DNA from: an uncultured Oscillibacter sp.
Lineage (GTDB): Bacteria; Bacillota; Clostridia; Oscillospirales; Oscillospiraceae
Length of the DNA: 57,191 nucleotides
Direction: 5' to 3'
Assembly (NCBI GenBank): GCA_900548505.1
Contig: URKI01000005.1
Location: 1-57,191, forward strand
Part shown: positions 48,526-57,147 of the stretch, in pieces
Layout of the letters: each line of letters begins with the position of its first letter
How positions within the stretch are numbered: the stretch's first letter is position 1
Program-made: the position numbers and the translations under genes
The notes under the pieces: model-generated
What the model was told of the DNA's origin: nothing
Database searches by the model: none
What the model saw: only the letters and a program-made list of their open reading frames with translations

Positions 48526-48554
48526 TTTACAGAGCGGGCAAGGACTGCTATGAT
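48526..48554 (+). promoter_or_regulatory. Promoter of the Crp-family regulator gene
   Basis: TTTACA (48526-48531), 17 bp, TATGAT (48549-48554). AT-rich DNA just upstream (48490-48520) may hold regulatory sites, but I see no clean dyad. Confidence 0.7.
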
Positions 48555-48593
48555 ACTTGTCAGTGATATATGCAACAAGAAGGAGCGGTGCGT

Positions 48594-49262
48594 GTGCTGA
48601 CAGAAAAAGAAATGGAATTGAGCCCCCTGTTTCGGGATATCAGTTACGAAGAGTACCGCCGGATGATGGACTGCTTTCAGGCGGTGCAGCGGTCGTTCCG
48701 GGCGGATGATCTGATGTATGATTTCGCCGCGCCCGGCGGCGGCAGCAGCACAGTTGGCATTGTGGAACGGGGAGAGGCGTCGCTGATCCGCATCGATGAG
48801 GACGGCGTGTCCACCGTGCTGGAAGAGCTGGGGCCCGGCAGTGTGTTTGGCAAGAATCTGGCCTTTTCCGCCACCGGCGGCGACAGCCTGGAGGTGGTCT
48901 GCCGGACGGACTGCGATGTGATCTTCATCGACTACTTCCATATCCTCAAACGCTGTGAGCGGGCCTGCAGCCACCACAGCATCCTGGTGCAGAACATGCT
49001 GCGGCTCATCGCCGACAAGGCCCAGCGGCTCAGCGAGCGGGTGGACGTTTTGTCCCGGCGCTCCATCCGGGAAAAGCTCCTTTGCTACTTCCGCCAGCTT
49101 TCTGAAAAGGCAGGCGGCCCCACGTTTACGCTGCCCTTTTCCCTGAGCGTGCTGGCCGATTACATCGCCACGGACCGCAGCGCCATGATGCGGGAGCTCA
49201 AGCGGCTTCGGGAGGAGGAAATCATCCGCACAGAGGGGCGAAAAGTGACGCTCTGCGGCTGA
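48594..49262 (+). CDS. Crp/Fnr family transcriptional regulator
   Basis: The 222-residue protein has an N-terminal cyclic-nucleotide-binding-like barrel (~25-120, with GPGSVFGKNLAF), a dimerisation helix and a C-terminal winged helix (FSLSVLADYIATDRSAMMRELKRL, ~180-203). It lacks the FNR cluster of four cysteines, so the signal is not an Fe-S cluster of the FNR kind. GTG at 48594 is preferred because AAGGAG stands 8 bases before it; ATG at 48570 and GTG at 48588 are less well placed. It stands just before the nfn genes, which it might regulate. Confidence 0.88.
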   Translation: MLTEKEMELSPLFRDISYEEYRRMMDCFQAVQRSFRADDLMYDFAAPGGGSSTVGIVERGEASLIRIDEDGVSTVLEELGPGSVFGKNLAFSATGGDSLEVVCRTDCDVIFIDYFHILKRCERACSHHSILVQNMLRLIADKAQRLSERVDVLSRRSIREKLLCYFRQLSEKAGGPTFTLPFSLSVLADYIATDRSAMMRELKRLREEEIIRTEGRKVTLCG

Positions 49263-49331
49263 AAAAGGACGCAGGTGACGAATGTTCCAAAAAGACCGTT
49301 AAAACTTTGGCAAAATAACAATGAAAACTCG

Positions 49332-49360
49332 TTGACTGCCCTGAGGGCATATGTTAAAAT
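49332..49360 (+). promoter_or_regulatory. Promoter of nfnA-nfnB
   Basis: TTGACT (49332-49337), 17 bp containing a small dyad GCCC-TGA-GGGC, TAAAAT (49355-49360). TGTT-N8-AACA overlaps the -10, a possible but weak operator. Confidence 0.7.
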
Positions 49361-49436
49361 GTAAACAATGTGTCGCGTCGAAGACCCGGCGTGTGCCGGC
49401 GTCCAAAATTCAGACATAAGGGAAAGAAGGAACAAT

Positions 49437-50279
49437 ATGTATCGTATCGTGAGAAAAGAGGCGCTTCGCCCCACCGTTACCCGGTATGAGATCGAGGCTC
49501 CCCTGGTCGCCAAGAAGGCCCAGCCCGGCCAGTTCATCATCCTGCGTGTAGATGAAAACGGCGAGCGCATCCCCATTACCATCAACGACTACAACCCCGA
49601 AAAGGGCACGGTGACCATCATCGTCCAGACTGTGGGCGCCACCACGGAAAAGCTCAGCCACCTCAACGAGGGCGACTGCCTGCATGACTTCGTGGGCCCC
49701 CTGGGCAAGGCCACTGAGACCGAGGGCAAGAAGAAGGTGTGCGTGGTCGGCGGCGGCGTGGGCTGCGCCATTGCGTATCCCGTGCTGAAGAAGTTCCACG
49801 ATTCCGGTGCCGAGGTGCACGCGGTCATCGGCTTCAAGAACAAGGACCTGGTCATTCTGGAAGATCAGTTCCGCGCTGCCAGCAGCGTCCTGAAGGTCTG
49901 CACCGACGACGGTTCCTACGGCCAGAAGGGCCTGGTCACCGAGGCCCTCAAGGAGCTCATCGACGCGGGCAACCAGTATGACGAGGTATTCGCCATCGGC
50001 CCCATGATCATGATGAAGTTCGTCTCCAAGACCACCGAGCCTTACGGCATCCCCACCACCGTCTCCATGAGCCCCATCATGATCGACGGTACCGGCATGT
50101 GCGGCGGCTGCCGCCTGAGCGTGGGCGGCGAGATGAAGTTCGCCTGCGTGGACGGCCCGGACTTTGACGGCCACAAGGTGGACTGGGATCTGGCGGTCAA
50201 GCGCAACCAGATGTACCACGAGTTCGAGCTGCACAAGCACGAGGAGACCTGCAACCTGTTCAAGAAGGAGGCCGAATAA
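49437..50279 (+). CDS. nfnA: NfnA-type FAD/NAD-binding subunit with [2Fe-2S] cluster
   Basis: The 280-residue protein is of the ferredoxin-NADP reductase / dihydroorotate dehydrogenase electron-transfer type. It has an FAD part (~1-95, AQPGQFIILRVDENGERIP), an NAD part (VCVVGGGVGCAIAYPVL, ~103) and a C-terminal Cys region DGTGMCGGCRL...FACVDG with three Cys and Asp residues, fitting the 3-Cys/1-Asp [2Fe-2S] site of NfnA. With NfnB it makes an electron-bifurcating NADH-dependent ferredoxin:NADP+ oxidoreductase. GAAAGAAGGA precedes the ATG. Two bases separate it from the next gene. Confidence 0.9.
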   Translation: MYRIVRKEALRPTVTRYEIEAPLVAKKAQPGQFIILRVDENGERIPITINDYNPEKGTVTIIVQTVGATTEKLSHLNEGDCLHDFVGPLGKATETEGKKKVCVVGGGVGCAIAYPVLKKFHDSGAEVHAVIGFKNKDLVILEDQFRAASSVLKVCTDDGSYGQKGLVTEALKELIDAGNQYDEVFAIGPMIMMKFVSKTTEPYGIPTTVSMSPIMIDGTGMCGGCRLSVGGEMKFACVDGPDFDGHKVDWDLAVKRNQMYHEFELHKHEETCNLFKKEAE

Positions 50280-50281
50280 TC

Positions 50282-51667
50282 ATGGCCAATATGTCTTTAG
50301 TGAAAAATCCCATGCCCTCTCAGGAGCCCGACGTCCGTAATAAGAACTTTGACGAGGTGGCTCTGGGCTATACCGAGGAGCAGGCTCTGGATGAGGCTCA
50401 GCGGTGCCTGAACTGCAAGAATAAGCCCTGCATGACCGGCTGCCCCGTTATGGTACATATCCCCGAGTTCATCGCTGAGGTGGCCAAGGGCAACTTCGAA
50501 GCTGCCTATCAGATCATCTCCGCCACTTCCGCCCTGCCCGCCGTGTGCGGCCGTGTCTGCCCCCAGGAGAGCCAGTGCGAGAAGTACTGCGTCCGCGGCA
50601 AGAAGGGCGAGCCCGTGGCCATCGGCCGCCTGGAGCGGTTCGTGGCTGACTGGCACAACGCCCACACCTGCGAGCTTCCCCCCAAGCCTACCCCCAACGG
50701 CCACCGCGTGGCGGTTGTTGGTTCTGGCCCTGCGGGCCTGACCTGCGCCGGCGACCTGGCCCGCAAGGGTTATGATGTCACCGTGTTCGAGGCACTGCAC
50801 CTGGCCGGCGGCGTTCTGGTGTACGGCATCCCCGAGTTCCGTCTGCCCAAGTCCATCGTCCAGAAGGAAGTGGATGGCCTGAAGGCTCTGGGCGTCACCA
50901 TCGCCACCAACACCGTGGTGGGCCGCACCATCTCCGTGGATGAACTGATGGAGGAGATGGGCTTCGAGGCCGTGTTCATCGGCTCCGGCGCTGGCCTGCC
51001 CATGTTCATGAACATCCCCGGTGTCAACTACCGCGGCGTGTACTCCGCCAACGAGTTCCTCACCCGTATCAACCTGATGAAGGCCTACCGCGAGGGCTCC
51101 GATACCCCCATCCAGCACCCCAAGAAGGTGGCTGTGGTCGGCGGCGGCAACGTGGCTATGGACGCCGCCCGCTGCGCCAAGCGTCTGGGTGCCGAGGTCT
51201 ATATCGTCTATCGCCGCGGCATGGAAGAGCTCCCCGCCCGTAAGGAAGAGGTGGAGCATGCTGAGGAAGAGGGCATCATCTTCAAGACCCTGTGCAACCC
51301 CGTGGAGATCTTCGCCGACGAGAACGACGACGTCACCAAGATCCGCTGCATCCGCATGGAGCTGGGTGAGCCCGACGCCTCCGGCCGCCGTCGTCCCATC
51401 GAGGTTCCCGGCAGCGAGTTCGACCTGGACGTGGACTGCGTCATCATGTCTCTGGGCACCAGCCCCAACCCCCTGATCAAGGACACCACCAAGGGTCTGG
51501 AGATCAACAAGAAGGGCGGCATCGTGGTCAACGAGGACGGCCTGACCTCCAAGGAGAACGTGTATGCCGGCGGCGATGCCGTTACCGGCGCTGCCACCGT
51601 TATTCTGGCCATGGGCGCCGGCAAGACCGCTGCCCGTGCCATCGATGAGCAGCTGAGCAAGAAGTAA
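50282..51667 (+). CDS. nfnB: NfnB / NADPH-dependent glutamate synthase small-subunit-like protein
   Basis: The 461-residue flavoprotein has an N-terminal Fe-S region (CLNCKNKPCMTGCPV, ~43-57; CPQESQCEKYC, ~97-107), then an FAD loop VVGSGPAGLTCAGDL (~145) and an NADPH loop VVGGGNVAMDAARCA (~283). The C-terminal NVYAGGDAVTGAATVILAMG is typical of GltD-like proteins. Often annotated gltA, but the tight pairing with an NfnA-type subunit points to the bifurcating Nfn complex, not glutamate synthase. Codon use is strongly biased, suggesting high expression. Confidence 0.92.
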   Translation: MANMSLVKNPMPSQEPDVRNKNFDEVALGYTEEQALDEAQRCLNCKNKPCMTGCPVMVHIPEFIAEVAKGNFEAAYQIISATSALPAVCGRVCPQESQCEKYCVRGKKGEPVAIGRLERFVADWHNAHTCELPPKPTPNGHRVAVVGSGPAGLTCAGDLARKGYDVTVFEALHLAGGVLVYGIPEFRLPKSIVQKEVDGLKALGVTIATNTVVGRTISVDELMEEMGFEAVFIGSGAGLPMFMNIPGVNYRGVYSANEFLTRINLMKAYREGSDTPIQHPKKVAVVGGGNVAMDAARCAKRLGAEVYIVYRRGMEELPARKEEVEHAEEEGIIFKTLCNPVEIFADENDDVTKIRCIRMELGEPDASGRRRPIEVPGSEFDLDVDCVIMSLGTSPNPLIKDTTKGLEINKKGGIVVNEDGLTSKENVYAGGDAVTGAATVILAMGAGKTAARAIDEQLSKK

Positions 51668-51677
51668 TCCTTAAAGC

Positions 51678-51715
51678 AAAAAACGATGCGGACCATTTGG
51701 TCCGCATCGTTTTTT
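51678..51715 (+). terminator. Intrinsic terminator after nfnB
   Basis: 17-bp stem AAAAAACGATGCGGACC / GGTCCGCATCGTTTTTT, loop ATTT. Confidence 0.93.
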
Positions 51716-51845
51716 ATACCCCGGGAAGAAGCAGATCGTGGAGAGACGGCCCGGCCCGCAGGTGGATTTTTGTCGAATTTGCTTGACAAGAGAACAGATC
51801 TGAGGCAGACTGACCATATAAATTGATCAAAGGAGGCTGAGAACG

Positions 51846-52142
51846 ATGGCGTATTGCAGAAATTGCGGAGCGGAGATCAACGAGTATGCGCTTACGTGCC
51901 CCAAGTGCGGCGCACAGCAAAGAACGGAGCCCTCGGCGGCGCCGGATGAAGGCGGATTTTTGTGGGGACTTCTGGGATGCTGCATCCCCATCGCGGGACT
52001 CATCCTGTTTCTGGTGTGGAAGGACACCAAGCCCAACACGGCCAAGGCGGCAGGCATCGGCGCGCTGGTATCTGTGGGCGCGTATATTTTGTTCTATATA
52101 CTTGCGTTTGCCTTTGGCATCGGCTCGGCCATGATCACCTGA
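51846..52142 (+). CDS. Zinc-ribbon membrane protein
   Basis: The 98-residue protein has an N-terminal double-CxxC zinc ribbon (YCRNCGAEI and LTCPKCGAQQ, 3-23), a linker, then two membrane helices (about 38-57 and 67-92). Small zinc-ribbon plus membrane-helix proteins are common in Firmicutes and their functions are mostly unknown. AAAGGAGG precedes the ATG. The next gene starts one base after its stop, so the two are coupled. Confidence 0.82.
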   Translation: MAYCRNCGAEINEYALTCPKCGAQQRTEPSAAPDEGGFLWGLLGCCIPIAGLILFLVWKDTKPNTAKAAGIGALVSVGAYILFYILAFAFGIGSAMIT

Positions 52143-52143
52143 G

Positions 52144-52515
52144 GTGCGGGACTGGATCTATCGATGGCTGCCTATCATCTTCGGCTGTCATTGCAGGCCG
52201 GAGCGGTCGTTTTTCTTCCGGGGCAGGCAGCTGCCTCTGTGCGCCCGCTGTACCGGGGAACTGCTGGGCATCCTGACGGCGGTGGGCAGCTGGTGGCTGT
52301 GGCGTCCACCTGTGGCGCTGGCGCTGGTGCTGCTGGTGCCGCTGGTGGTGGATGGCCTGGTGCAGCTGTGTACCGCCTATGAAAGCCGGAATTACCGGCG
52401 ACTTTGGACCGGCGTACTCTTTGGCTACGGCCTGACCGCCCTGTTTTTCCTGTCCACAGCCTGGGTGTTTCACCAGGGGCGTCTTCTGGGCCTTTCCTGG
52501 AAAAGCGGACTATGA
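52144..52515 (+). CDS. DUF2085 family membrane protein
   Basis: The 123-residue protein has the DUF2085 hallmark FGCHCRPERSF...RQLPLCARCTGELLG (~13-42), whose His and Cys residues could bind metal, and three hydrophobic segments. Translation starts at GTG one base after the upstream stop, consistent with coupling. The function of the family is unknown. Confidence 0.85.
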   Translation: MRDWIYRWLPIIFGCHCRPERSFFFRGRQLPLCARCTGELLGILTAVGSWWLWRPPVALALVLLVPLVVDGLVQLCTAYESRNYRRLWTGVLFGYGLTALFFLSTAWVFHQGRLLGLSWKSGL

Positions 52516-52520
52516 TCATG

Positions 52521-52554
52521 AAAAAGGACATGTGCATTGGCACATGTCCTTTTT
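52521..52554. terminator. Bidirectional terminator between the DUF2085 gene and the ProX-like gene
   Basis: 15-bp stem AAAAAGGACATGTGC / GCACATGTCCTTTTT, loop ATTG. Confidence 0.93.
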
Positions 52555-52576
52555 ATTTATGTGAGGGCCTGCGCCC

Positions 52577-53116
52577 TTACAGGTCTACCACCGTGACGGT
52601 ATGCCCGGTGGCGGGCAGGAACTTGTTCAAGAGGTCCGCGGTGCGCAGCTTCAGACTGCTGGTGCAGATGCAGGGGTGGCAGGAGAACCACTCCGCCTCA
52701 TAGACCTCCCGCTCCATCAGCAGCGTCACGGCGTGCTCGTGGTCATTCATGAGCCCCAGCACCGTGGCAGAGCCGGGCGTGCAGTGCAGCAGATTCCAAA
52801 GCTCCTCCTCCGGGGCAAAGGACAGGCGGGCAGAGCCGATCTGGTGGCTCAGGTCCTTGGTGTGGAACGGCTTGTCCGGCCCCATGGCCAGAAGATAAAA
52901 CTTGGTTTTCTGCCGGTTGCACAAAAAGAGGTTTTTGCAGATGGGCATGCCCAGCACAGCGCTGACGGCGGCGCATTTTTCCATGTTGTCCGCGGGGTCG
53001 CTGGATACCCGGTCATAGTCAATGCCCAGGCGCTCCAGCATATCAAAGGCCGCCTCCTCCTGGGGGAGGAGGGGACCCTCGGGCCGGGTGTTATGGAACA
53101 GGGGGGACAGATACAC
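52577..53116 (-). CDS. ProX/YbaK-type aminoacyl-tRNA deacylase (prolyl-tRNA synthetase-associated domain)
   Basis: The 179-residue protein is a free-standing INS-like editing domain. Family features include KNLFLCNRQKTKFYLLAMG (~61-79) with the catalytic-type Lys and GSARLSFAPEEELWNLLHCTPGSAT (~93-117). Such enzymes hydrolyse mischarged tRNAs such as Ala-tRNA(Pro). It starts at GTG three bases behind the murC stop; its ribosome binding site (GGAGG) is within the last murC codons. Confidence 0.9.
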   Translation of the reverse strand: MYLSPLFHNTRPEGPLLPQEEAAFDMLERLGIDYDRVSSDPADNMEKCAAVSAVLGMPICKNLFLCNRQKTKFYLLAMGPDKPFHTKDLSHQIGSARLSFAPEEELWNLLHCTPGSATVLGLMNDHEHAVTLLMEREVYEAEWFSCHPCICTSSLKLRTADLLNKFLPATGHTVTVVDL

Positions 53117-53119
53117 GGC

Positions 53120-54505
53120 TCACGCCTCCGTTTCCAGCAGCTTTTCGCCGGCGCGGTAGATGTCGCCGGCGCCCACGGTGAGCACCAGGTCGCCGGGCTG
53201 GACGGTCTTGCGCAGCGCCTCCGTCACCTTGTCCAGGGTGGAGCAGTACACGGCGCCGGGGATGTTGCGGCAGAGGTCGGCAGAGGAGATGCCCATGGTG
53301 TTCTGCTCCCGGGCTGCGAAGATCTCGGCAAGGATAGCCACATCCGCCAGCTTCAGCTCCTCCACAAACCGGTCAAAGAAGGCGACGGTGCGGGTGTAGG
53401 TGTGGGGCTGGAACGCCACCACCAGGCGCTTGTAGCCAAGGTCGCGGGCCGTGGTGAGCAGGGCGTGGATCTCGTCGGGGTGATGGGCGTAGTCGTCATA
53501 GACCTCGGCACCGCGGAAAGTGCCCTTGTGCTCGAAGCGGCGTCCGGCACCCGCAAAGGACGCAAGGCCCTCTTCCACGGCCTTGCCGGGCAGATCCAGC
53601 GCGTAGGCGGCGGAGGCGGCTGCCAGGGCGTCCAGCACGTTGTGGCGGCCGTAGACGTGGAGCTTCACATGGGCATAGAACTTGCCGTGGATCATGATGT
53701 CGAATACGGGACGGCCGTCCTCCTCCGTGAGGTTGGCGGCAGTGCAGTCGGCAGGATTTTCCAGGCCGAAGGTGAAGATGGGGTGCTTCAGCCCTGCCAC
53801 GGACTCCATGGCGCCGGGGTTGTCGGCGTTGACGATGACAGAGCCGCGGGAGGGCACCAGGTCGGCGAACTTGTGGAAAGAACGCTCAATGTCCTGGAGA
53901 TCCTTGAAAAAGTCCAGGTGATCGGCTTCCACGTTCAGAATGACTGCCACAGTGGGGAAGAAGCTCAGGAAGCTGTTGCAGTATTCGCAGGACTCCAGAA
54001 TGATGGTGTCGCCCTGGCCCACCCGGTAGCCGGAGTGGAGCAGGGGCAGCGTGCCGCCGATCATGACAGTGGGGTCCGCCTCTGCGGCCATGAAGATGTG
54101 GGTGCACATGGAGGTGGTGGTGGTCTTTCCGTGGGTGCCGGAGACGCACAGGGCGTTGGGATAGCGCTGCATGATGGCGCCCCAGGCCTGGGCCCGCTCG
54201 TAGACGGGGATGCCCCGGGCCACAGCACCGGCAATCTCCGGGTTGCCGTCGTGGACGGCAGCGGTGCGGATCACCAGGTCGCAGTCACCCAGGTTGTCGG
54301 CGTTGTGGCCGATGGAGACAGGGATGCCCAGCGCGCGCAGGTGGGCCACGGTCTCACTCTCGTTCATGTCAGAGCCCTGGACCTCCAGGCCCATGCCCTT
54401 GAGCACTTCCGCCAGGGGGCACATGCTGACGCCGCCGATGCCCACCAGATGGGCCCGCTTGCCGGGAACAATGAATTCACGGATGGGAAGGGGATTGTTC
54501 ATCAT
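53120..54505 (-). CDS. murC: UDP-N-acetylmuramate--L-alanine ligase
   Basis: The 461-residue Mur ligase adds the first L-Ala of the stem peptide. Motifs: HLVGIGGVSMCPLAEVL (~18-34), GSDMNES, P-loop SGTHGKTTTTSM (~120) and YDDYAHHPDEI (~345). Start ATG at 54505 or 54502; AAAGGAAG is 9 bases before the first. A longer in-frame version would begin within the promoter region and was rejected. It is co-transcribed with the ProX-like gene. Confidence 0.95.
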   Translation of the reverse strand: MMNNPLPIREFIVPGKRAHLVGIGGVSMCPLAEVLKGMGLEVQGSDMNESETVAHLRALGIPVSIGHNADNLGDCDLVIRTAAVHDGNPEIAGAVARGIPVYERAQAWGAIMQRYPNALCVSGTHGKTTTTSMCTHIFMAAEADPTVMIGGTLPLLHSGYRVGQGDTIILESCEYCNSFLSFFPTVAVILNVEADHLDFFKDLQDIERSFHKFADLVPSRGSVIVNADNPGAMESVAGLKHPIFTFGLENPADCTAANLTEEDGRPVFDIMIHGKFYAHVKLHVYGRHNVLDALAAASAAYALDLPGKAVEEGLASFAGAGRRFEHKGTFRGAEVYDDYAHHPDEIHALLTTARDLGYKRLVVAFQPHTYTRTVAFFDRFVEELKLADVAILAEIFAAREQNTMGISSADLCRNIPGAVYCSTLDKVTEALRKTVQPGDLVLTVGAGDIYRAGEKLLETEA

Positions 54506-54536
54506 GGAAAAGAACTTCCTTTCAATCGCCTCCGCA

Positions 54537-54565
54537 TTGCATTGCCGGAGGCGGCATTGTATAAT
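54537..54565 (+). promoter_or_regulatory. cca promoter
   Basis: TTGCAT (54537-54542), 17 bp, TATAAT (54560-54565). It points toward and overlaps the murC promoter. Confidence 0.8.
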
Positions 54566-54577
54566 CATAAGCAATTT

Positions 54578-54606
54578 ATTATAGTATATTTGGATGGAAA
54601 ATGCAA
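54578..54606 (-). promoter_or_regulatory. murC promoter
   Basis: On the minus strand TTGCAT (54606-54601), 17 bp, TATAAT (54583-54578). The predicted start site nearly coincides with that of cca. Confidence 0.8.
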
Positions 54607-54624
54607 CTGAAAGCAGGGAGAACC

Positions 54625-55950
54625 ATGACCAGGATTCCTGGATATGTGAATGAAATTTTGCAGACGCTGGAGCGGGGCGGGTATGAAGCCTGGTGCGTGG
54701 GCGGCTGCGTGCGGGACCGTTTTTTGGGCCGCGAGCCCCAGGACTGGGATGTGACCACCTCTGCCCGGCCGGAGCAGACCATGGCGCTGTTCGGCGACCG
54801 GGCGGAGGCCACAGGGCTGCGGCACGGCACGGTCACCGTCCGCTGCGGTACGGAGCGGGTGGAGGTGACCACCTTCCGCCTGGACGGCGCGTACCGGGAC
54901 CATCGGCGGCCGGAGACCGTGGCATTCACGGACTCCCTCACGGAGGACCTGCGCCGCCGGGACTTTACCGTCAATGCCATGGCTATGGACCGGCACGGGA
55001 CGGTGTGCGACCCCTTCGGCGGACAGGAGGACCTTGCGCAGGGAGTCCTGCGGTGTGTGGGGGCGGCGGAGGAGCGGCTGCGGGAGGATGCGCTGCGGAT
55101 CCTGCGGGGCCTGCGCTTTTCCGCCTGTCTGGGCCTTGTGCCGGAGGCGGAGACAGAGGCGGCCATGCACCGCTGTGCCCCGCTTCTGGCGGACATTGCC
55201 CCGGAACGGATCTGGGAGGAACTGCGGCGGCTGCTGTGCGGCCTGTGGGCGGCCGAGACCCTGCGGCGCTTCCCGGATATTCTGGCGGTGTTCTGGCCGG
55301 AGACGGCGGCCATGGTGGGCTTTGAACAGCACAGCTGCCACCACTGCTACGATGTATGGGAGCACACGCTCCACGCCCTGGCCGCTGTACCGGGGGAGAC
55401 GGTGCTGCGCTGCACCGCGCTGCTCCACGATGTGGGGAAGCCCGCCTGCTTCACCCTGGACTCAGCCGGGAACGGACACTTTCCCGGTCACCCGGAGCAG
55501 GGAGCGGTCCTGACGGATGCCATGCTGCGGCGGCTGCGGGTGAACAACCGTACCCGGGAGACTGTGGTGCGCCTGGTACGCTGGCATGATCGGAACATCC
55601 CACGGACGCCCGCAGGAATCGGCCGTGCCCTTTCGGAGCTGGGAGAAGAAGATCTCAGGCGGCTGCTGGAGATCAAGCGGGCGGACAACCTGGCCCAGGC
55701 CCGGCAGGACCTGCTGGGCGAGATCCGGCTGGCAGGAGACATTCTGGACCGTCTGGTGGAGGACCATGCCTGCGTCCGCATCAATCAGCTGGCGGTGCGG
55801 GGCGGTGATCTGGCGGAGCTGGGCCTTGCGGGAGTGGAGATCGGCCGGACGCTGCGGGCGCTGCTGGACGCTGTGCTGGACGGAGCGGTGCCCAATACCC
55901 GGGAGGCTCTGATGCAGTATGCCCGGAACATGAATCATGAAACCGTGTAA
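54625..55950 (+). CDS. cca: CCA tRNA nucleotidyltransferase with HD domain
   Basis: The 441-residue class II nucleotidyltransferase has GGY...CVGGCVRDRFLGR (~19-36) and the catalytic DWD (~41), RRDFTVNAMAMD (~113), then an HD phosphohydrolase domain with ALLHDVGKPACF (~266-277). It adds or repairs the 3' CCA of tRNAs. AGGGAG precedes the ATG at 54625; an in-frame ATG at 54601 overlaps the murC -35 and lacks a ribosome binding site. It is a single-gene unit. Confidence 0.93.
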   Translation: MTRIPGYVNEILQTLERGGYEAWCVGGCVRDRFLGREPQDWDVTTSARPEQTMALFGDRAEATGLRHGTVTVRCGTERVEVTTFRLDGAYRDHRRPETVAFTDSLTEDLRRRDFTVNAMAMDRHGTVCDPFGGQEDLAQGVLRCVGAAEERLREDALRILRGLRFSACLGLVPEAETEAAMHRCAPLLADIAPERIWEELRRLLCGLWAAETLRRFPDILAVFWPETAAMVGFEQHSCHHCYDVWEHTLHALAAVPGETVLRCTALLHDVGKPACFTLDSAGNGHFPGHPEQGAVLTDAMLRRLRVNNRTRETVVRLVRWHDRNIPRTPAGIGRALSELGEEDLRRLLEIKRADNLAQARQDLLGEIRLAGDILDRLVEDHACVRINQLAVRGGDLAELGLAGVEIGRTLRALLDAVLDGAVPNTREALMQYARNMNHETV

Positions 55951-55974
55951 GGTGCCCCATGCGGGGCACCTTTT
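55950..55974 (+). terminator. Intrinsic terminator after cca
   Basis: 9-bp stem AGGTGCCCC / GGGGCACCT with an ATGC loop, followed by TTTTGATTTG. Confidence 0.85.
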
Positions 55975-56015
55975 GATTTGGCGTGCCATAGTATGGGTGC
56001 GAGGAGGGATACAGG

Positions 56016-56867
56016 ATGAAGCCATGCTTTGGCATATTGGGCGGCGACCGCAGGCAGGCAGAACTTTGCCGGCTGCTGCGGCGGGATGGACATACGGTGC
56101 ATACCTTCGGCCTGAAGGAGTGGCTGCCAGACGAAGACAGCGCGCTGGAGGCGGCTGAGGGGGCACCGGTGGTGATCTTGCCGCTGCCGGTATGCGGTGC
56201 CGACGGCCTTTTCAACTGCCCGGACAGGAAGATCGATCCCACTGCGCTGCTGACGAGGTTTTCCCCGGAGCAGGTTTTGCTGGGAGGGCGCGTGAGCGAC
56301 CCTATGGGGCGGGCAGCGGCGGAGAAAGGCCTTACATTATTGGATTATTTCGCCCGGGAGGAGCTGACGGTCACCAACGCCGCCATTACGGCAGAGGGAG
56401 CCATCCAGACGGCCATGGAACACCTGGACCGAACTATTTGGGGAATGGACTGCCTGGTGCTTGGGTTCGGCAGGATCGGGAAGCTGCTCTGCCGTCGTAT
56501 TCAGGGTTTGGGCGGCCGTGCGGCGGTCTTTGCCAGAAAGCCGCAGGATCGGGCATGGGCATCCGCCTGCGGATATGAGGCCATGGATCTTGTGGATATG
56601 CGTCGCGCCCTGGGCCGATTCAGCCTGGTATTCAATACGGTCCCCTCCTTGGTTCTGGATGCGGCTTTGCTGGAACGGCTGCCTAAAGAGTGTCTCCTGG
56701 TGGACCTGGCGTCTCAGCCGGGCATCGATCATAAGGCGGCGGAGGCGGCAGGACATACGGTGATCTGGGCCCGGTCATTGCCGGGCAGACTGGCGCCGGT
56801 CACAGCAGCGGAAGCCATCCGGGATACGATTTATCATATTTTGGAGGAACGAGGTGGCCTTGTGTGA
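56016..56867 (+). CDS. dpaA: Dipicolinate synthase subunit A
   Basis: The 283-residue SpoVFA-like protein has an N-terminal GILGGDRRQAELCRLL (~6-21) and a Rossmann NAD(P) loop LVLGFGRIGKLLC (~147-159). With DpaB it oxidises dihydrodipicolinate to dipicolinic acid in the mother cell for spore heat resistance. A mother-cell sigma factor would normally drive it; I could not confirm such a promoter. GAGGAGG precedes the ATG. Its stop overlaps dpaB. This is the clearest sign that the organism sporulates. Confidence 0.92.
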   Translation: MKPCFGILGGDRRQAELCRLLRRDGHTVHTFGLKEWLPDEDSALEAAEGAPVVILPLPVCGADGLFNCPDRKIDPTALLTRFSPEQVLLGGRVSDPMGRAAAEKGLTLLDYFAREELTVTNAAITAEGAIQTAMEHLDRTIWGMDCLVLGFGRIGKLLCRRIQGLGGRAAVFARKPQDRAWASACGYEAMDLVDMRRALGRFSLVFNTVPSLVLDAALLERLPKECLLVDLASQPGIDHKAAEAAGHTVIWARSLPGRLAPVTAAEAIRDTIYHILEERGGLV

Positions 56868-57147
56868 GAAAAGAGCGGGTCGGCTTTGCGGTGTGCGGTT
56901 CATTCTGCACCCATGAAAAAGCCCTGCGTGCGCTGGAGGCGCTGACCAAAGAATATGAAACCGTGATCCCCATCGTCTCAGAAACAGCCGCGTATACGGA
57001 TACACGGTTTGGCACGTCGGACGCACTGCTGGAAAAAATGGAGGAGCTGACCGGGCGGGAAGTGCTGTGTGATATTCCTGCTGTGGAACCGATCGGGCCC
57101 AAAGGACTGCTGGACGTACTGGTCATCGCACCGGCTACGGGCAATAC
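56864..57147 (+). CDS. dpaB: Dipicolinate synthase subunit B, N-terminal part (cut by contig end)
   Basis: Ninety-four codons of the SpoVFB flavoprotein-like subunit are present, beginning at GTG that overlaps the dpaA stop (GTGA), then RVGFAVCGSFCTHEKALRALEAL. Residues ~85-94 (DVLVIAPATGNT) are the flavin-binding motif of this family. The frame then runs into adapter, so roughly half of a ~195-residue protein is missing. Confidence 0.9.

Noticed and set aside
50282..51667. Glutamate synthase small subunit (gltD) as the function of the nfnB gene
   Set aside because: No glutamate synthase large subunit is nearby and the gene is two bases behind an NfnA-type subunit, so the Nfn complex is the better reading.
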